In this document: piece after piece, positions 36,107 to 47,153 of the stretch
Position numbering within the stretch: the stretch's first letter is position 1
Layout: every line of letters starts with the position of its first letter
Source: Flavobacteriales bacterium
GTDB taxonomy: Bacteria; Bacteroidota; Bacteroidia; Flavobacteriales_F; PHOS-HE28
Length of the DNA: 64,000 nt
Assembly (NCBI GenBank): GCA_016703105.1
Contig: JADJCS010000001.1
Span: 186,001 to 250,000 of the forward strand
Direction: 5' to 3'
The notes under the pieces: model-generated
What the model was told of the DNA's origin: nothing
The model's input: the letters and a program-made list of their open reading frames with translations, nothing else
Database searches by the model: none
Position numbers and translations under genes: made by a program

Positions 36107-38668
36107 TCATTCTTGCGGGCCCGGGGTATCAACTTCGGTGCCAGGGGGATCATCGCTTGTTCCACCGCTACCGTCCTGGGCCTCCTCCTCTTCGTGCAGT
36201 TCACTGTCCACCTTGGCCACGGCCGCAATGCGGTCCTTATCCCGGAGTTCGATGAGGCGCACCCCCTGCGTGGCCCGACCTAGTTCGCGCAAGTCGCTCA
36301 CGCGGCTGCGAATGGTGATGCCGCTCCGGTTGATGATCATCAGGTGGTCATCGTTCGTAACGTCCTTGATGGCCACTACGCTCCCGGTCTTGTCCGTGAT
36401 CTGGAGGGTTTTCACACCCTTGCCACCTCGGTTGGTAATGCGGTAGACAGGTTCCCCTTTCTCATCGAGTAAGGGCGTCCGTTTACCGAAGCCTTTCTCG
36501 CTCACGACAAGCACTTGGCGCGTGGCTGTATCCGCCTTGTCTATGGTGATCATGCCCACCACTTCATCCTTGCCTTCGAGCAACATGCCACGCACACCGC
36601 TCGCCCCACGACCCATGGGCCGCACCCGGTTCTCTTCGAAGTGGACGCATTTTCCGCCCCGGGCCGCCATAAGGATGTGGCAGTTGCCGTTGGTGAGTCG
36701 GGCTTCGAGCAACTCGTCGCCGTCGCGGATACCCACGGCGATGATGCCGTTGGCGCGCGGGCGGCTATAGGCCTCGAGCGTGGTCTTCTTGATCACCCCT
36801 TTCCTGGTGCAGAGCACCACGAAGTGGCTGTTCAGGTACTCCTCGGTCTTGAGGTCCTTTACATTGATATAGGCGAGCACCTTATCATCGCCTTCGATCT
36901 GGATCAGGTTCTGGATCGCGCGGCCTTTGCTCTGGCGGGTGCCTTCGGGGATGTCGTAGACACGCATCCAGAAGCAACGCCCCTTCTGGGTGAAGATGAG
37001 GAGGTAATTGTGGTTGGTGGCCACGAAGAGGTGCTCCAGGAAATCCTCATCGCGCGTGGTGGAGCCGCGGCTGCCTACTCCGCCCCTGCCTTGGGTGCGG
37101 AATTCGTTCAAGGCTGTACGCTTAATGTAGCCCAAGTGGCTGATGGTGACCACTACCGCCTCGTCCGCGATCAAGTCCTCCATGTTCAGGTCGCTACCAC
37201 CGGCAAGGATCTGCGTGCGGCGTTTGTCGCCGTACTTCTCCTTGATCTCCAGGGTCTCGTCCTTCACGATCTGGAGGCGGATGCCTTCATCGGCGAGGAT
37301 CGCCTTCAGGCGATCGATCAACTTCATCAATTCGGCGTGCTCTTCGCGGATCTTATCGCGCTCCAGGCCAGTGAGGCGTTGCAGGCGCATGTCCAGGATC
37401 GCTTTCGCCTGGATCTCGCTCAAGCCGAACTCCTTTATCAGGCCATCCTTGGCCTCGTCGGGCGTCTGGCTCGCGCGGATCAAGGAGATCACGGCGTCCA
37501 AGTGGTCCAGAGCGATGAGCAGGCCCTCGAGAATGTGCGCGCGCTCCTCGGCTTTCCGCAGGTCGAACTTGGTGCGGCGTACGATCACGTCCAGACGGTG
37601 GTCCACGAAGTGACCGATCATCGCCTTCAGGCCGAGCATCATGGGTCGTCCACCCACCAAGGCGATGCTGTTCACGCTGAAGCTGGTCTGCAACGCACTG
37701 AACTTGTACAGCTGGTTGAGCACGACCGTGCCCATGGCTTCACGCTTCACATCGTAGGCGATGCGAATGCCGGTGCGGTCGCTGTAATCGTTGACATCAC
37801 TGATGCCTTCGATCTTCTTGTCGTTCACCAGGTCCGCAACGCCCTTCACCAGCTGAACGGCCTTGTTGGTCTGGAACGGGATCTCGGTACAGATCACCAC
37901 TTCCTTGCCGCTCTTTTCGTCCTCTTCGATATGGCACTTGGCGCGAAGCACCACTTTGCCCCGGCCTGTTTCATAGGCCTCGCGGATGCCATCCACACCG
38001 TAGATCACACCCCCGGTAGGGAAGTCAGGGCCTTTGATGTGTTCCATCAAGCCAGCGACGTCGATGTCCTTGTTCTCGATGTAGGCCGCGATGCCATCGC
38101 ACACCTCGCTGAGGTTGTGCGGTGGCATGTTGGTGGCCATGCCCACTGCGATACCAGAAGCTCCGTTCACGAGCAGGTTCGGGATCTTCGTCGGCATCAC
38201 ACTGGGCTCTTCCAGCGTATCGTCGAAGTTGGGCCGCATGTCCACCGTCTCCTTGTCCAGATCGGCGAGGACTTCTTCGGCGATCTTCTTGAAACGGGCC
38301 TCGGTGTAACGCATCGCCGCAGGACTATCGCCATCGATGCTACCGAAGTTGCCCTGGCCGTCCACCAACGGGTAGCGCAGGCTCCATTCCTGGGCCATGC
38401 GCACCATCGCGTCGTAAACGCTGCTGTCGCCGTGTGGGTGGTACTTACCGAGCACCTCACCGACGATCCTCGCGCTCTTCTTGTGGGCCCGGTTGCTAAG
38501 TACCCCCAGGTCCTGCATGCCGTAGAGCACGCGGCGATGCACCGGCTTCAATCCGTCGCGCACGTCGGGTAGGGCCCGGCTCACGATCACCGACATCGAA
38601 TAATCGATGTAGGCGGTGCGCATTTCGTTCTCGATGTTGATCGGGATGATCTTCTCTCCTTCTGCCAT
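36107..38668 (-). CDS. gyrA: DNA gyrase subunit A
   Basis: Type IIA topoisomerase subunit of 853 residues. DYSMSVIVSRALPDVRDGLKPVHRR begins the breakage-reunion domain; SPAAMRYTEARF holds the catalytic Tyr. The quinolone-determining segment reads YHPHGDSSVYDAMVRMAQ, with Ser and Asp at the usual resistance positions unchanged, so no classic resistance substitution is present. The C-terminal beta-pinwheel carries the GyrA-box-like QGRGGVG. The C-terminal tail is acidic and proline-rich. A -7-like box is at 38729-38736; clpC is divergent. Confidence 0.97.
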   Translation of the reverse strand: MAEGEKIIPINIENEMRTAYIDYSMSVIVSRALPDVRDGLKPVHRRVLYGMQDLGVLSNRAHKKSARIVGEVLGKYHPHGDSSVYDAMVRMAQEWSLRYPLVDGQGNFGSIDGDSPAAMRYTEARFKKIAEEVLADLDKETVDMRPNFDDTLEEPSVMPTKIPNLLVNGASGIAVGMATNMPPHNLSEVCDGIAAYIENKDIDVAGLMEHIKGPDFPTGGVIYGVDGIREAYETGRGKVVLRAKCHIEEDEKSGKEVVICTEIPFQTNKAVQLVKGVADLVNDKKIEGISDVNDYSDRTGIRIAYDVKREAMGTVVLNQLYKFSALQTSFSVNSIALVGGRPMMLGLKAMIGHFVDHRLDVIVRRTKFDLRKAEERAHILEGLLIALDHLDAVISLIRASQTPDEAKDGLIKEFGLSEIQAKAILDMRLQRLTGLERDKIREEHAELMKLIDRLKAILADEGIRLQIVKDETLEIKEKYGDKRRTQILAGGSDLNMEDLIADEAVVVTISHLGYIKRTALNEFRTQGRGGVGSRGSTTRDEDFLEHLFVATNHNYLLIFTQKGRCFWMRVYDIPEGTRQSKGRAIQNLIQIEGDDKVLAYINVKDLKTEEYLNSHFVVLCTRKGVIKKTTLEAYSRPRANGIIAVGIRDGDELLEARLTNGNCHILMAARGGKCVHFEENRVRPMGRGASGVRGMLLEGKDEVVGMITIDKADTATRQVLVVSEKGFGKRTPLLDEKGEPVYRITNRGGKGVKTLQITDKTGSVVAIKDVTNDDHLMIINRSGITIRSRVSDLRELGRATQGVRLIELRDKDRIAAVAKVDSELHEEEEAQDGSGGTSDDPPGTEVDTPGPQE

Positions 38669-38728
38669 GTCTGTCAGTTCGTCACGCTGGCCCGGTCCTT
38701 GCGAACGGGGGTCCCCGAAAAGGGAGCC

Positions 38729-38736
38729 CGAAAGTA
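38729..38736 (-). promoter_or_regulatory. -7 promoter-like element for gyrA
   Basis: TACTTTCG on the minus strand, one mismatch from TAnnTTTG, 60 bases upstream of the gyrA start. Confidence 0.4.
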
Positions 38737-38842
38737 CATGTCACGCCCCGTTCAGTCCCCCGTTGTTTTTCCACAGGCCGCACACTTCCTTGTGAATAAA
38801 TGGACGATGGCCGAACAGGACCCCGCGCAAGTCGTTCAATAG

Positions 38843-38873
38843 CTTGCCCCCGCTGGCCGAGCAGCTATCTTTC
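38843..38873 (+). promoter_or_regulatory. Promoter for clpC
   Basis: CTTG at 38843-38846 and TATCTTTC at 38866-38873 are separated by 19 bases, matching the Bacteroidota TTTG-N19-TAnnTTTG layout with one mismatch in each box. The start codon follows 44 bases later. Confidence 0.5.
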
Positions 38874-38917
38874 GGCTTCCCCACGAAACTCCCGACCACG
38901 TAGCACCGCACGAACGC

Positions 38918-41544
<2,627 letters not shown>

Positions 41545-41565
41545 ATCGCACCGTCCAACGAATGG

Positions 41566-41598
41566 AAAGCCCCGTCCTGGAAATGGACGGGGCTTTTC
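41566..41598. terminator. Terminator after clpC
   Basis: A 12-bp perfect stem (aaagccccgtcc / ggacggggcttt) with a 7-base loop and following T lies between clpC and the convergent outer-membrane protein gene, and can act on both strands. Confidence 0.85.
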
Positions 41599-41608
41599 GT
41601 TCCTACGA

Positions 41609-42277
41609 TCACCACTCCCCTGGCCCCTCGTCCTCCGACTTGCTGAAACGCGTGCTGAAGCCGAGCCCCACGGTGAAAAAATCGTAGGGTCCCTCCGGTG
41701 CATCGAGCACAAAGCGCGGCGGGAATTCGTCTAGGTTGAAACGGTCAGGCGCCAAGTACGCTTGGTCGCGCTCGTAGCCCAATTGAAGCCCGAACGCCAG
41801 GTTATCAGAGGCATGCAGATACAGCCCGAACTGTGCTCCGGTGTGCAAGCCCTGCTCTTTGAAGGTGAACTTGCCGAGATCGCTATTGGACGTGTACCGA
41901 AAATCCGAAAGCCCCACCTTGGCCGCCAGTTCGATGAAGGTGCGCTTGCCGGTGTACTTCTCCCATTGCACTTTGCCGAAGTAGGTGGCGCGGAAGATCT
42001 CGCCGCTAAGGGTCTGCGGGGCGAACGCCCGTTCCTCGATGCCGAACCAGCACGCTCGTCCGCCGACCCCGAATCCAAGGCCCTTCCATACCGGGTACTG
42101 CACACAGGCATCGATACCGCCGATGCTCTCGGTAAGACCGGTGAAGACCGGTATGCCGATGGGTAGTGGAAGGGTCAATGTGCCCTTTGCGGTCAAAGAC
42201 GGCTCGGGGAAACGCGTTCTCTGGGCGAGAACCAGCGAAGAGATGGCGATACTGAGAAGCAGTGTGCAGGCCCTCAT
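41609..42277 (-). CDS. Putative outer-membrane beta-barrel protein
   Basis: Protein of 222 residues with a signal peptide (MRACTLLLSIAISSLVLAQ). The mature part alternates hydrophobic/polar residues in strands ending in aromatic residues (IFRATYFGKVQWEKY, TFIELAAKVGLSDFRY, HTGAQFGLYLHASDNLAFGLQLGYE, FFTVGLGFSTRFS), suggesting an 8-10 strand barrel. No family recognised. It overlaps the upstream gene by 4 bases and is third in an operon with the DUF493 gene. Confidence 0.7.
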   Translation of the reverse strand: MRACTLLLSIAISSLVLAQRTRFPEPSLTAKGTLTLPLPIGIPVFTGLTESIGGIDACVQYPVWKGLGFGVGGRACWFGIEERAFAPQTLSGEIFRATYFGKVQWEKYTGKRTFIELAAKVGLSDFRYTSNSDLGKFTFKEQGLHTGAQFGLYLHASDNLAFGLQLGYERDQAYLAPDRFNLDEFPPRFVLDAPEGPYDFFTVGLGFSTRFSKSEDEGPGEW

Positions 42278-42660
42278 GCTTGCTGCAAACGGAAGCGCCT
42301 TACCGTCCGTTGTGTTGGGCTACGAAGCTCCAAATGGTAGAAGCCGTCGGAGCGCCCTTCCAGCGAACGCTCTATCGCATGATCCCCCGGGGCGAGATCC
42401 ACAGCCTCCCATTCCTGGAGCGGTTGGTGGCTGTTGTCCAACAGCGCCGTGCGGTACTCCTCCCGTCGGGGAACCTGCAACCGCACGACAAGGCGTGGAG
42501 GATGATATGCGACCCGCACCTCGCTGAGCTCCGCATGGCGCAGGGCGGGCAGGTCCTTTGCGAACACCTTCCTTCTGAACCGCCTCGCCAGAACCAGCAC
42601 GAGCACCAGGCTCAAACTGATCGTAAGCACGATCCGCAAGGTCTCCAGGTCGAAGCGCAT
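42274..42660 (-). CDS. Hypothetical single-pass membrane protein
   Basis: Protein of 128 residues with one N-terminal membrane segment (IVLTISLSLVLVLVLA), a basic stop-transfer stretch (RRFRRK), and a soluble domain of beta character (LSEVRVAYHPPRLVVRLQVP, HAIERSLEGRSDGFYHLELRSP). No family recognised. Its stop codon overlaps the start of the outer-membrane protein gene, indicating coupled expression. Confidence 0.6.
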   Translation of the reverse strand: MRFDLETLRIVLTISLSLVLVLVLARRFRRKVFAKDLPALRHAELSEVRVAYHPPRLVVRLQVPRREEYRTALLDNSHQPLQEWEAVDLAPGDHAIERSLEGRSDGFYHLELRSPTQRTVRRFRLQQA

Positions 42661-42690
42661 CGTTCGTGGGGGCTGTTCGGGAGATGGGGG

Positions 42691-42966
42691 TCAAAGCACG
42701 ATGATGCCTTCGATCGCCGAGGCGCGATCGTAGCGGTCCACCACGTCATCCGCGTTCATCATCACTTCGGTAACGGTAATGCTCAGGTATTTCCCTCCTT
42801 TCGAATAGCGGCGCAGAACCTGTGATTCCGGGGGGAACAAGGCCAGCACCGCGTCGAGGCGGCTCTGCTCCGGCTCGAAAATGAATTTGAACATGTACAC
42901 CGAAGGCCACTCATGCACCTGGTCCAGACGCTCCTTCAACCGCAGCTTCGTCTCCTCGTTGAGCAT
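42691..42966 (-). CDS. DUF493 (YbeD-like) protein
   Basis: Small cytoplasmic protein of 91 residues, start at 42966. WPSVYMFKFIFEP, a central PPESQVLRRYSKGGKYLSITVTEVMMNADDVVDRYDRA and a C-terminal IEGIIVL match the DUF493 ferredoxin-like fold. Function unknown in Bacteroidota; E. coli YbeD lies beside lipoate genes, but no such genes are near here. First gene of a three-gene operon. Confidence 0.82.
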   Translation of the reverse strand: MLNEETKLRLKERLDQVHEWPSVYMFKFIFEPEQSRLDAVLALFPPESQVLRRYSKGGKYLSITVTEVMMNADDVVDRYDRASAIEGIIVL

Positions 42967-42978
42967 GGCGTTACCTTG

Positions 42979-42986
42979 CAAAGGTA
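42979..42986 (-). promoter_or_regulatory. -7 promoter element for the DUF493 operon
   Basis: TACCTTTG on the minus strand, a perfect TAnnTTTG match, 12 bases before the start codon. It overlaps a plus-strand TACCTTGC at 42972-42979, forming a nearly symmetrical TACCTTGCAAAGGTA. Confidence 0.55.
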
Positions 42987-43052
42987 GCCCGCTGCGGGTC
43001 GCATGAACTTATCGGCACGCCGCGTGTACAGCATCCTGAACGATACGTGCGC

Positions 43053-44183
43053 ATGAGGTCTCTGAAGTCGATCCAAGTGTCTCTTCCCGCCCTCTTCGGG
43101 GTGCTCGGCCTGTTCCACTTGGGTTCGGCGCACGCCCAGGTGGGGCGCACCGACGACGCTGCGACACCTTCTTCCTACAGCAACATGCAAGGTCCCTGGG
43201 ACGGCAAGGCCTTGGAACAGAACGTGGCGCAGTGGAACACGATCGTGCAGAACCGGCCCGACGATGTCGCCGCGCTCTACTCCTTGTTCCAAAGCGAGCG
43301 ACAGACCGCGCTTGCCGAAGGGAACGGCCGGTTGAACAGTGCGGCCAAGTCCAAGTTGGAGGCCCGAGCGAAGGACATCGAACAACGCGCCCCCGGCAGT
43401 TGGGGCGCCTCGTTGGCCAACTACTACCTACAGTTCCCCGCGGAAACGGCGTTCAGAGCGCTGGGTGAAGCGGAGGCCATCGCACCCGATAGCCCCGAAC
43501 TGATCGCCCCGCGGATGTCCAAGGCCTTGCGTGATGGGGATCAGGTGGCTTTGGAAAAAGCGGCGGCCGATCTCTATGAACGCGGTCAGGTCGCCCCTGG
43601 GCTTTGGCAAGTGGCCGAGGATGTTCTGTCCTCTTTGGAGCAGGATGCCGTGGTGCTGCTCGCGGGTGAGATGGACGCCTACCCCTTGATCACTTTGCAA
43701 CAGCGGACCGGTGCGCGCCCGGATGTGCTCGCGGTGGATGTTCGGGCCATGGAGGATGCCGCCTATCGCCAGCGGGTTTGGACCGCTGCGAACGGAGCGG
43801 GCCCCGCCCCTGCTGCGGGCCCTGGCTGGGCGGGGGCATTGGCCAAAAAAGGCCACAGGCCCGTGTATCTGGGATTGAGCTTGGACCGGACTTGGATCGA
43901 TCCCTTGCGCGAAGAACTTGTCCTTACGGGACTGGCGTTCCGAATCGGTGATGCCCCCGTTCCTCCGGAGGAATTGGGCCGGCTCTGGAACGCGATGCAC
44001 CGCACTCCCGAGGCGGGCCCTCTTTCCTGGAACTATCTGTTGCCCGGCAGCGTGCTACTTCGCCACTACCGCGCTATGGAGGATGAAGGCCGGGCCGCGT
44101 TCACCGAACAAGAGTTGCGCCGCATAGCAGGCCGGGTAGGCGCCACGAACACGCTCTATCAACTCGGCGTGCTGGAGCACTGA
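43053..44183 (+). CDS. Secreted protein of unknown function upstream of an ECF sigma factor
   Basis: Protein of 376 residues with a signal peptide ending GSAHAQ. The mature part is mostly alpha-helical and Ala/Glu-rich, with TPR-like stretches (VAQWNTIVQNRPDDVAALYSLFQSE, ALGEAEAIAPDSPELIAPRMSKAL). A middle section (DAVVLLAGEMDAYPLITLQQRTGARPDVLAVDVRAM) reads like an alpha/beta segment, as does HRPVYLGLSLDRTW. No domain was recognised with confidence. It is separated by 3 bases from the sigma-factor gene, so it is probably cotranscribed and may belong to the same response. Confidence 0.7.
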   Translation: MRSLKSIQVSLPALFGVLGLFHLGSAHAQVGRTDDAATPSSYSNMQGPWDGKALEQNVAQWNTIVQNRPDDVAALYSLFQSERQTALAEGNGRLNSAAKSKLEARAKDIEQRAPGSWGASLANYYLQFPAETAFRALGEAEAIAPDSPELIAPRMSKALRDGDQVALEKAAADLYERGQVAPGLWQVAEDVLSSLEQDAVVLLAGEMDAYPLITLQQRTGARPDVLAVDVRAMEDAAYRQRVWTAANGAGPAPAAGPGWAGALAKKGHRPVYLGLSLDRTWIDPLREELVLTGLAFRIGDAPVPPEELGRLWNAMHRTPEAGPLSWNYLLPGSVLLRHYRAMEDEGRAAFTEQELRRIAGRVGATNTLYQLGVLEH

Positions 44184-44186
44184 ACC

Positions 44187-44789
44187 ATGGGTCTGCTGGG
44201 TACCAACCACCGCAGTGCGAGCGATGAGCGCCTAATGGAGCTCGTGGTCCGTGGTGACGAAAAGGCCTTCGTCACGATCTACGACCGCTACCACGGCCGG
44301 GTCTTGAACTACTTCCACCGCATGCTGTGGCAGGACCGGCAGCGCTCGCAGGACTTCATGCAGGACCTCTTCACCAAGATCGCCCATAAGCCCACTGCCT
44401 ACGACGCCTCCCGCCCCTTCAGCACCTGGTTGTTCAGCGTGGCGAACAACATGTGCAAGAACGAATACCGACGCGAAGAAGTGCGGCGCGCGGCCGTTCC
44501 GGAACTCCGCCACAACGGGACCGCTGTTTTCGAAGCCAAGGGTGGTGAAGCGGTGGACCGCGAGCACTTCCGCCATCGTCTGGAAGAAGAGCTCGACCGC
44601 TTGGACCCTGACCACAAGGCCACCTTTGTGATGCGGTACGAAGAGGATCTGGCCATTAAAGAGATCGCCCTGGCCTTCGGCATCTCGGAAGGCACGGTGA
44701 AAAGCCGGTTGTTCTATACCCTTAAGAAGCTGGCCGAACGCCTGAAGGAATTCGGCCCATTGCCCCTGCCCCATCATGGACAAGCGTGA
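44187..44789 (+). CDS. ECF-type RNA polymerase sigma factor
   Basis: Sigma-70 family factor of 200 residues. Region 2 is GDEKAFVTIYDRYHGRVLNYFHRML with DFMQDLFTKI and RPFSTWLFSVANNMCKNEYRREE; region 4 is LDRLDPDHKATFVMRYEEDLAIKEIALAFGISEGTVKSRLF, a helix-turn-helix for -35-type recognition. The next gene starts 14 bases before its stop codon and encodes a membrane protein that could be its anti-sigma factor. Confidence 0.92.
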   Translation: MGLLGTNHRSASDERLMELVVRGDEKAFVTIYDRYHGRVLNYFHRMLWQDRQRSQDFMQDLFTKIAHKPTAYDASRPFSTWLFSVANNMCKNEYRREEVRRAAVPELRHNGTAVFEAKGGEAVDREHFRHRLEEELDRLDPDHKATFVMRYEEDLAIKEIALAFGISEGTVKSRLFYTLKKLAERLKEFGPLPLPHHGQA

Positions 44790-45645
44790 ACGATACGATC
44801 CCGAAGACCTGGAAAGCCTCTTGAGCGAACGGGCCTTCGATGAATTGCTGGCCGAGGAGCGTGCGTACGTGTTGCGGCACGTGAGCGGTCGCGATGAATA
44901 CGATGCCATGCGTGCCACGCTGGGCCACCTGCGTGCCCACCCATCGGGTCGCGTGCCGATCGCGGCGGATCCCGAGGTGCGGGACCGGGTGCTCGTGGCG
45001 TTCCGGCAGGCGCACAAGCCCCAGTGGCGCATTTGGTTGAACAGCATTTCGCTGTGGATGATCCCCGAGCAGCCCGCTCTGCTTTGGCGACCGGTCCTTG
45101 CCTTGGCCACCGTTGCCTTGCTGGTGGTCGCAGGGGTATCCTGGTTCCGTGAGCACGATGGACTGGAGAACGCGGTGGCTGAAGTGAAATTGGAGGTTCC
45201 CGAGAAGCCCGCACCGCCCTTAAGAACAGAGAACGGGTCGTCCGTTACCGATGCCAAAGAACCGGACGCGGATCGGCAGGATGCGGAGACCGTAACACCG
45301 TCCACGGACCTGCTGAAAGATCAGACGCCGATCCAGGAGGATCTGAACGGAATGGCAGCGCAGGTGGTCACCAAAGCCCTTGAAGCCCCGTCAGCGGCAG
45401 AGGCCGTCACCCAGGCAAGTGCTGGTTTTGCGATGGAGGAGGACGACGAGAAGATCGATCCGGAAGCTGGGCAACAGGCCGATATCCAAGTGGCGGAGAT
45501 CAGCGCGGCCGCGAAGACCGCGACGTTGGAGCGTACCGAGAGTAAAATGCGGGCACGCGCAGCGAAAAGTGACAAGGGAACCGCGGATGACATGACACTT
45601 ACCGCGAACGCCGACCTGCTCGTACTGCTTCGTGCGGCTTGGTAG
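44776..45645 (+). CDS. Putative membrane anti-sigma factor
   Basis: Protein of 289 residues overlapping the sigma-factor gene. A cytoplasmic N-terminal part of about 100 residues (EDLESLLSERAFDELLAEERAYVLRHVSGRDEYDAMRATL) has an anti-sigma-like helical bundle but no zinc-binding HxxxCxxC. A membrane segment (LWRPVLALATVALLVVAGVSWF) at about 96-117 is followed by a long Ala/Glu/Asp-rich, probably disordered, periplasmic tail. Role as anti-sigma factor is inferred from topology and position. Confidence 0.65.
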   Translation: MDKRERYDPEDLESLLSERAFDELLAEERAYVLRHVSGRDEYDAMRATLGHLRAHPSGRVPIAADPEVRDRVLVAFRQAHKPQWRIWLNSISLWMIPEQPALLWRPVLALATVALLVVAGVSWFREHDGLENAVAEVKLEVPEKPAPPLRTENGSSVTDAKEPDADRQDAETVTPSTDLLKDQTPIQEDLNGMAAQVVTKALEAPSAAEAVTQASAGFAMEEDDEKIDPEAGQQADIQVAEISAAAKTATLERTESKMRARAAKSDKGTADDMTLTANADLLVLLRAAW

Positions 45646-45657
45646 CCTCCGGGAGCC

Positions 45658-45999
45658 CTATTGGACCGCGAACCGCTGGGTGATCGAGAAGTCGCGCGCC
45701 TTCACGGTCAGATGGTGCTCCCCTTTCGGGAACAAACCCTTGTCCAGAACCCGCACCAGTTCACCGGTCATGGCCTTTCCCTCTTCGTGGTAGAGGGTCC
45801 GGCCGTTCGCATCGATGATGAGCAACTCCACAGGCCCGATGCGGCGATGGTTCTGGATCCGCAATTTGATCAGTCCGGAGCTCCGGGTGCATTCCACGGC
45901 CACAGTAGCACCTTCTCCGCCCCCGGCGCCCGCCTGTATGGCTGGGCTGAACAGCAGCAATGCGCAAGCAAGTGCCAAGGTATGTGCCGTTCGGTTCAT
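45658..45999 (-). CDS. Small secreted protein
   Basis: Protein of 113 residues with a signal peptide (LALACALLLFSPAIQA). The mature 85 residues form a beta-sandwich-like pattern (VELLIIDANGRTLYHEEGKAMTGELVRVLDKGLFPKGEHHLTVKARDFSITQRFAVQ) resembling the fold of type IX sorting domains or DUF3244, but without a catalytic or binding domain ahead of it. Function unknown. A perfect -7 box ends 4 bases before the start codon. Confidence 0.65.
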   Translation of the reverse strand: MNRTAHTLALACALLLFSPAIQAGAGGGEGATVAVECTRSSGLIKLRIQNHRRIGPVELLIIDANGRTLYHEEGKAMTGELVRVLDKGLFPKGEHHLTVKARDFSITQRFAVQ

Positions 46000-46003
46000 A
46001 ACT

Positions 46004-46011
46004 CAAAGATA
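46004..46011 (-). promoter_or_regulatory. -7 promoter element adjacent to start codon
   Basis: TATCTTTG on the minus strand (perfect match) lies 4 bases before the start codon at 45999, implying a leaderless transcript. Confidence 0.55.
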
Positions 46012-46025
46012 GACGGAGGTTCGGA

Positions 46026-47014
46026 TCACTCCTCCCACTTGCGTGCGAACAGGGCCTCCTGGAGCGAATGTCCCTCACCAGTGCTCACCGCGTAAGTGAA
46101 GCCGTTATAGAGGCTGTACGCGCCATGCGCGCCATCGGCACGTAGGGCGAGGAAGCCGACCTGGTGGCCGGAAAGCTCCGGGTTGCGGTGCAGGATGCGT
46201 TCTATGGCCTGGCGGCAAGCCTCTCCGGGCTCCACACCCTGTCGCATCAGTTCCACTACGGTATGGCTGCCAGCGATGCGGATCACCAATTCACCCGTAC
46301 CGGTGGCACATGCGGCGCCCACCTCGCCATCAACGAAGAGGCCCGCCCCGATGATGGGACTATCGCCCACCCGGCCGTGGATCTTGTAGGCCATGCCGCT
46401 GGTGGTGCAGGATCCGGCCATACGCCCATTTCCGTCCACCGCGATCTGGCCAATGGTGTCGTGGTTCTCCCGGTTCACGATCGGCTTGTACTCGGCTTTC
46501 TTCGCCCACTCCTTCCACGCCGCCTGTACCTCGGGTACCTGGATGCGACGCTCCTTGAACCCGTTCTCCCGGGCCCATCGCTCTGCTCCTTCACCTACCA
46601 GCAACACATGCGGGGTCCGTTCCATCACGGCACGGGCGATGTGGATGGGATGCTCGAAGTGCTCTATGAACGCCACGCCCCCGGCATGGCCCTCGTGGTC
46701 TTGAACACACGCATCCAGCGTTACGTGCCCGTCACGGTCCGGATTTCCGCCCTGGCCTACACTCCGGTTCGTGAGGTCGCTTTCCACGACCGCGACGCCT
46801 TCCACTACGGCATCGAGCACGCTCCCCTTTGCTTGTAACACCCCCCAAGCCTTCTGGTTGGCGGCTAGACCATGGTCCCAGGTGCTCAAGATCGCGGTCC
46901 CTTGGTACCCGGTGTTGCGACGGGGAGGGCGGCGGAGCCCCTCTTCCATGGAACGGCCGCAGCTAAGGTGCCCACCAGGCCCAGGCGCAGGAATCGTCGG
47001 CGTTCTTGGTCCAT
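46026..47014 (-). CDS. N4-(beta-N-acetylglucosaminyl)-L-asparaginase with Tat signal, frame broken once
   Basis: Ntn hydrolase that cleaves the GlcNAc-Asn bond left after N-glycoprotein breakdown. The body (ILSTWDHGLAANQKAWGVL, NRSVGQGGNPDRDG, NHDTIGQIAVDGNG with the autocatalytic Thr, GRVGDSPIIGAGLF, GAACATGTGE) is uninterrupted to the stop at 46026. Its conserved start, however, joins an out-of-frame peptide beginning at 47014, MDQERRRFLRLGLVGTLAAA, a clear twin-arginine signal. Adding one base near 46896-46901 gives KGPAILSTWDHG and a single protein of about 329 residues. Without that, the visible frame would start at 46949 with no signal peptide. A -7-like box precedes 47014 by 4 bases, supporting this start. 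Confidence 0.85.
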
Positions 47015-47018
47015 CGGG

Positions 47019-47026
47019 CCAAGGTA
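47019..47026 (-). promoter_or_regulatory. -7 promoter-like element for the asparaginase gene
   Basis: TACCTTGG on the minus strand (one mismatch from TAnnTTTG) ends 4 bases before the repaired start codon at 47014. Confidence 0.45.
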
Positions 47027-47124
47027 GAATGAGTTGGTGAGTGGCGGGCGCGCTGGAATAGGTCGCTAACAGGCTTTTTGTGGATGAATAGCCCGCGACC
47101 GGTCGACCGGAACGGAACGATCGC

Positions 47125-47132
47125 TAAGTTTG
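47125..47132 (+). promoter_or_regulatory. -7 promoter element for a T9SS protein gene
   Basis: TAAGTTTG, a perfect match, 21 bases before the ATG at 47154. Confidence 0.6.
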
Positions 47133-47153
47133 GGGCACAAAACCATCCGAACG

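Noticed and set aside
36515..38572. Open frame of 685 codons on the strand opposite gyrA
   Set aside because: It mirrors the gyrA codons and has no recognisable protein features; gyrA itself is certain.
36107..38668. Quinolone-resistance mutation in gyrA
   Set aside because: The determining segment HGDSSVYD has the sensitive-type Ser and Asp.
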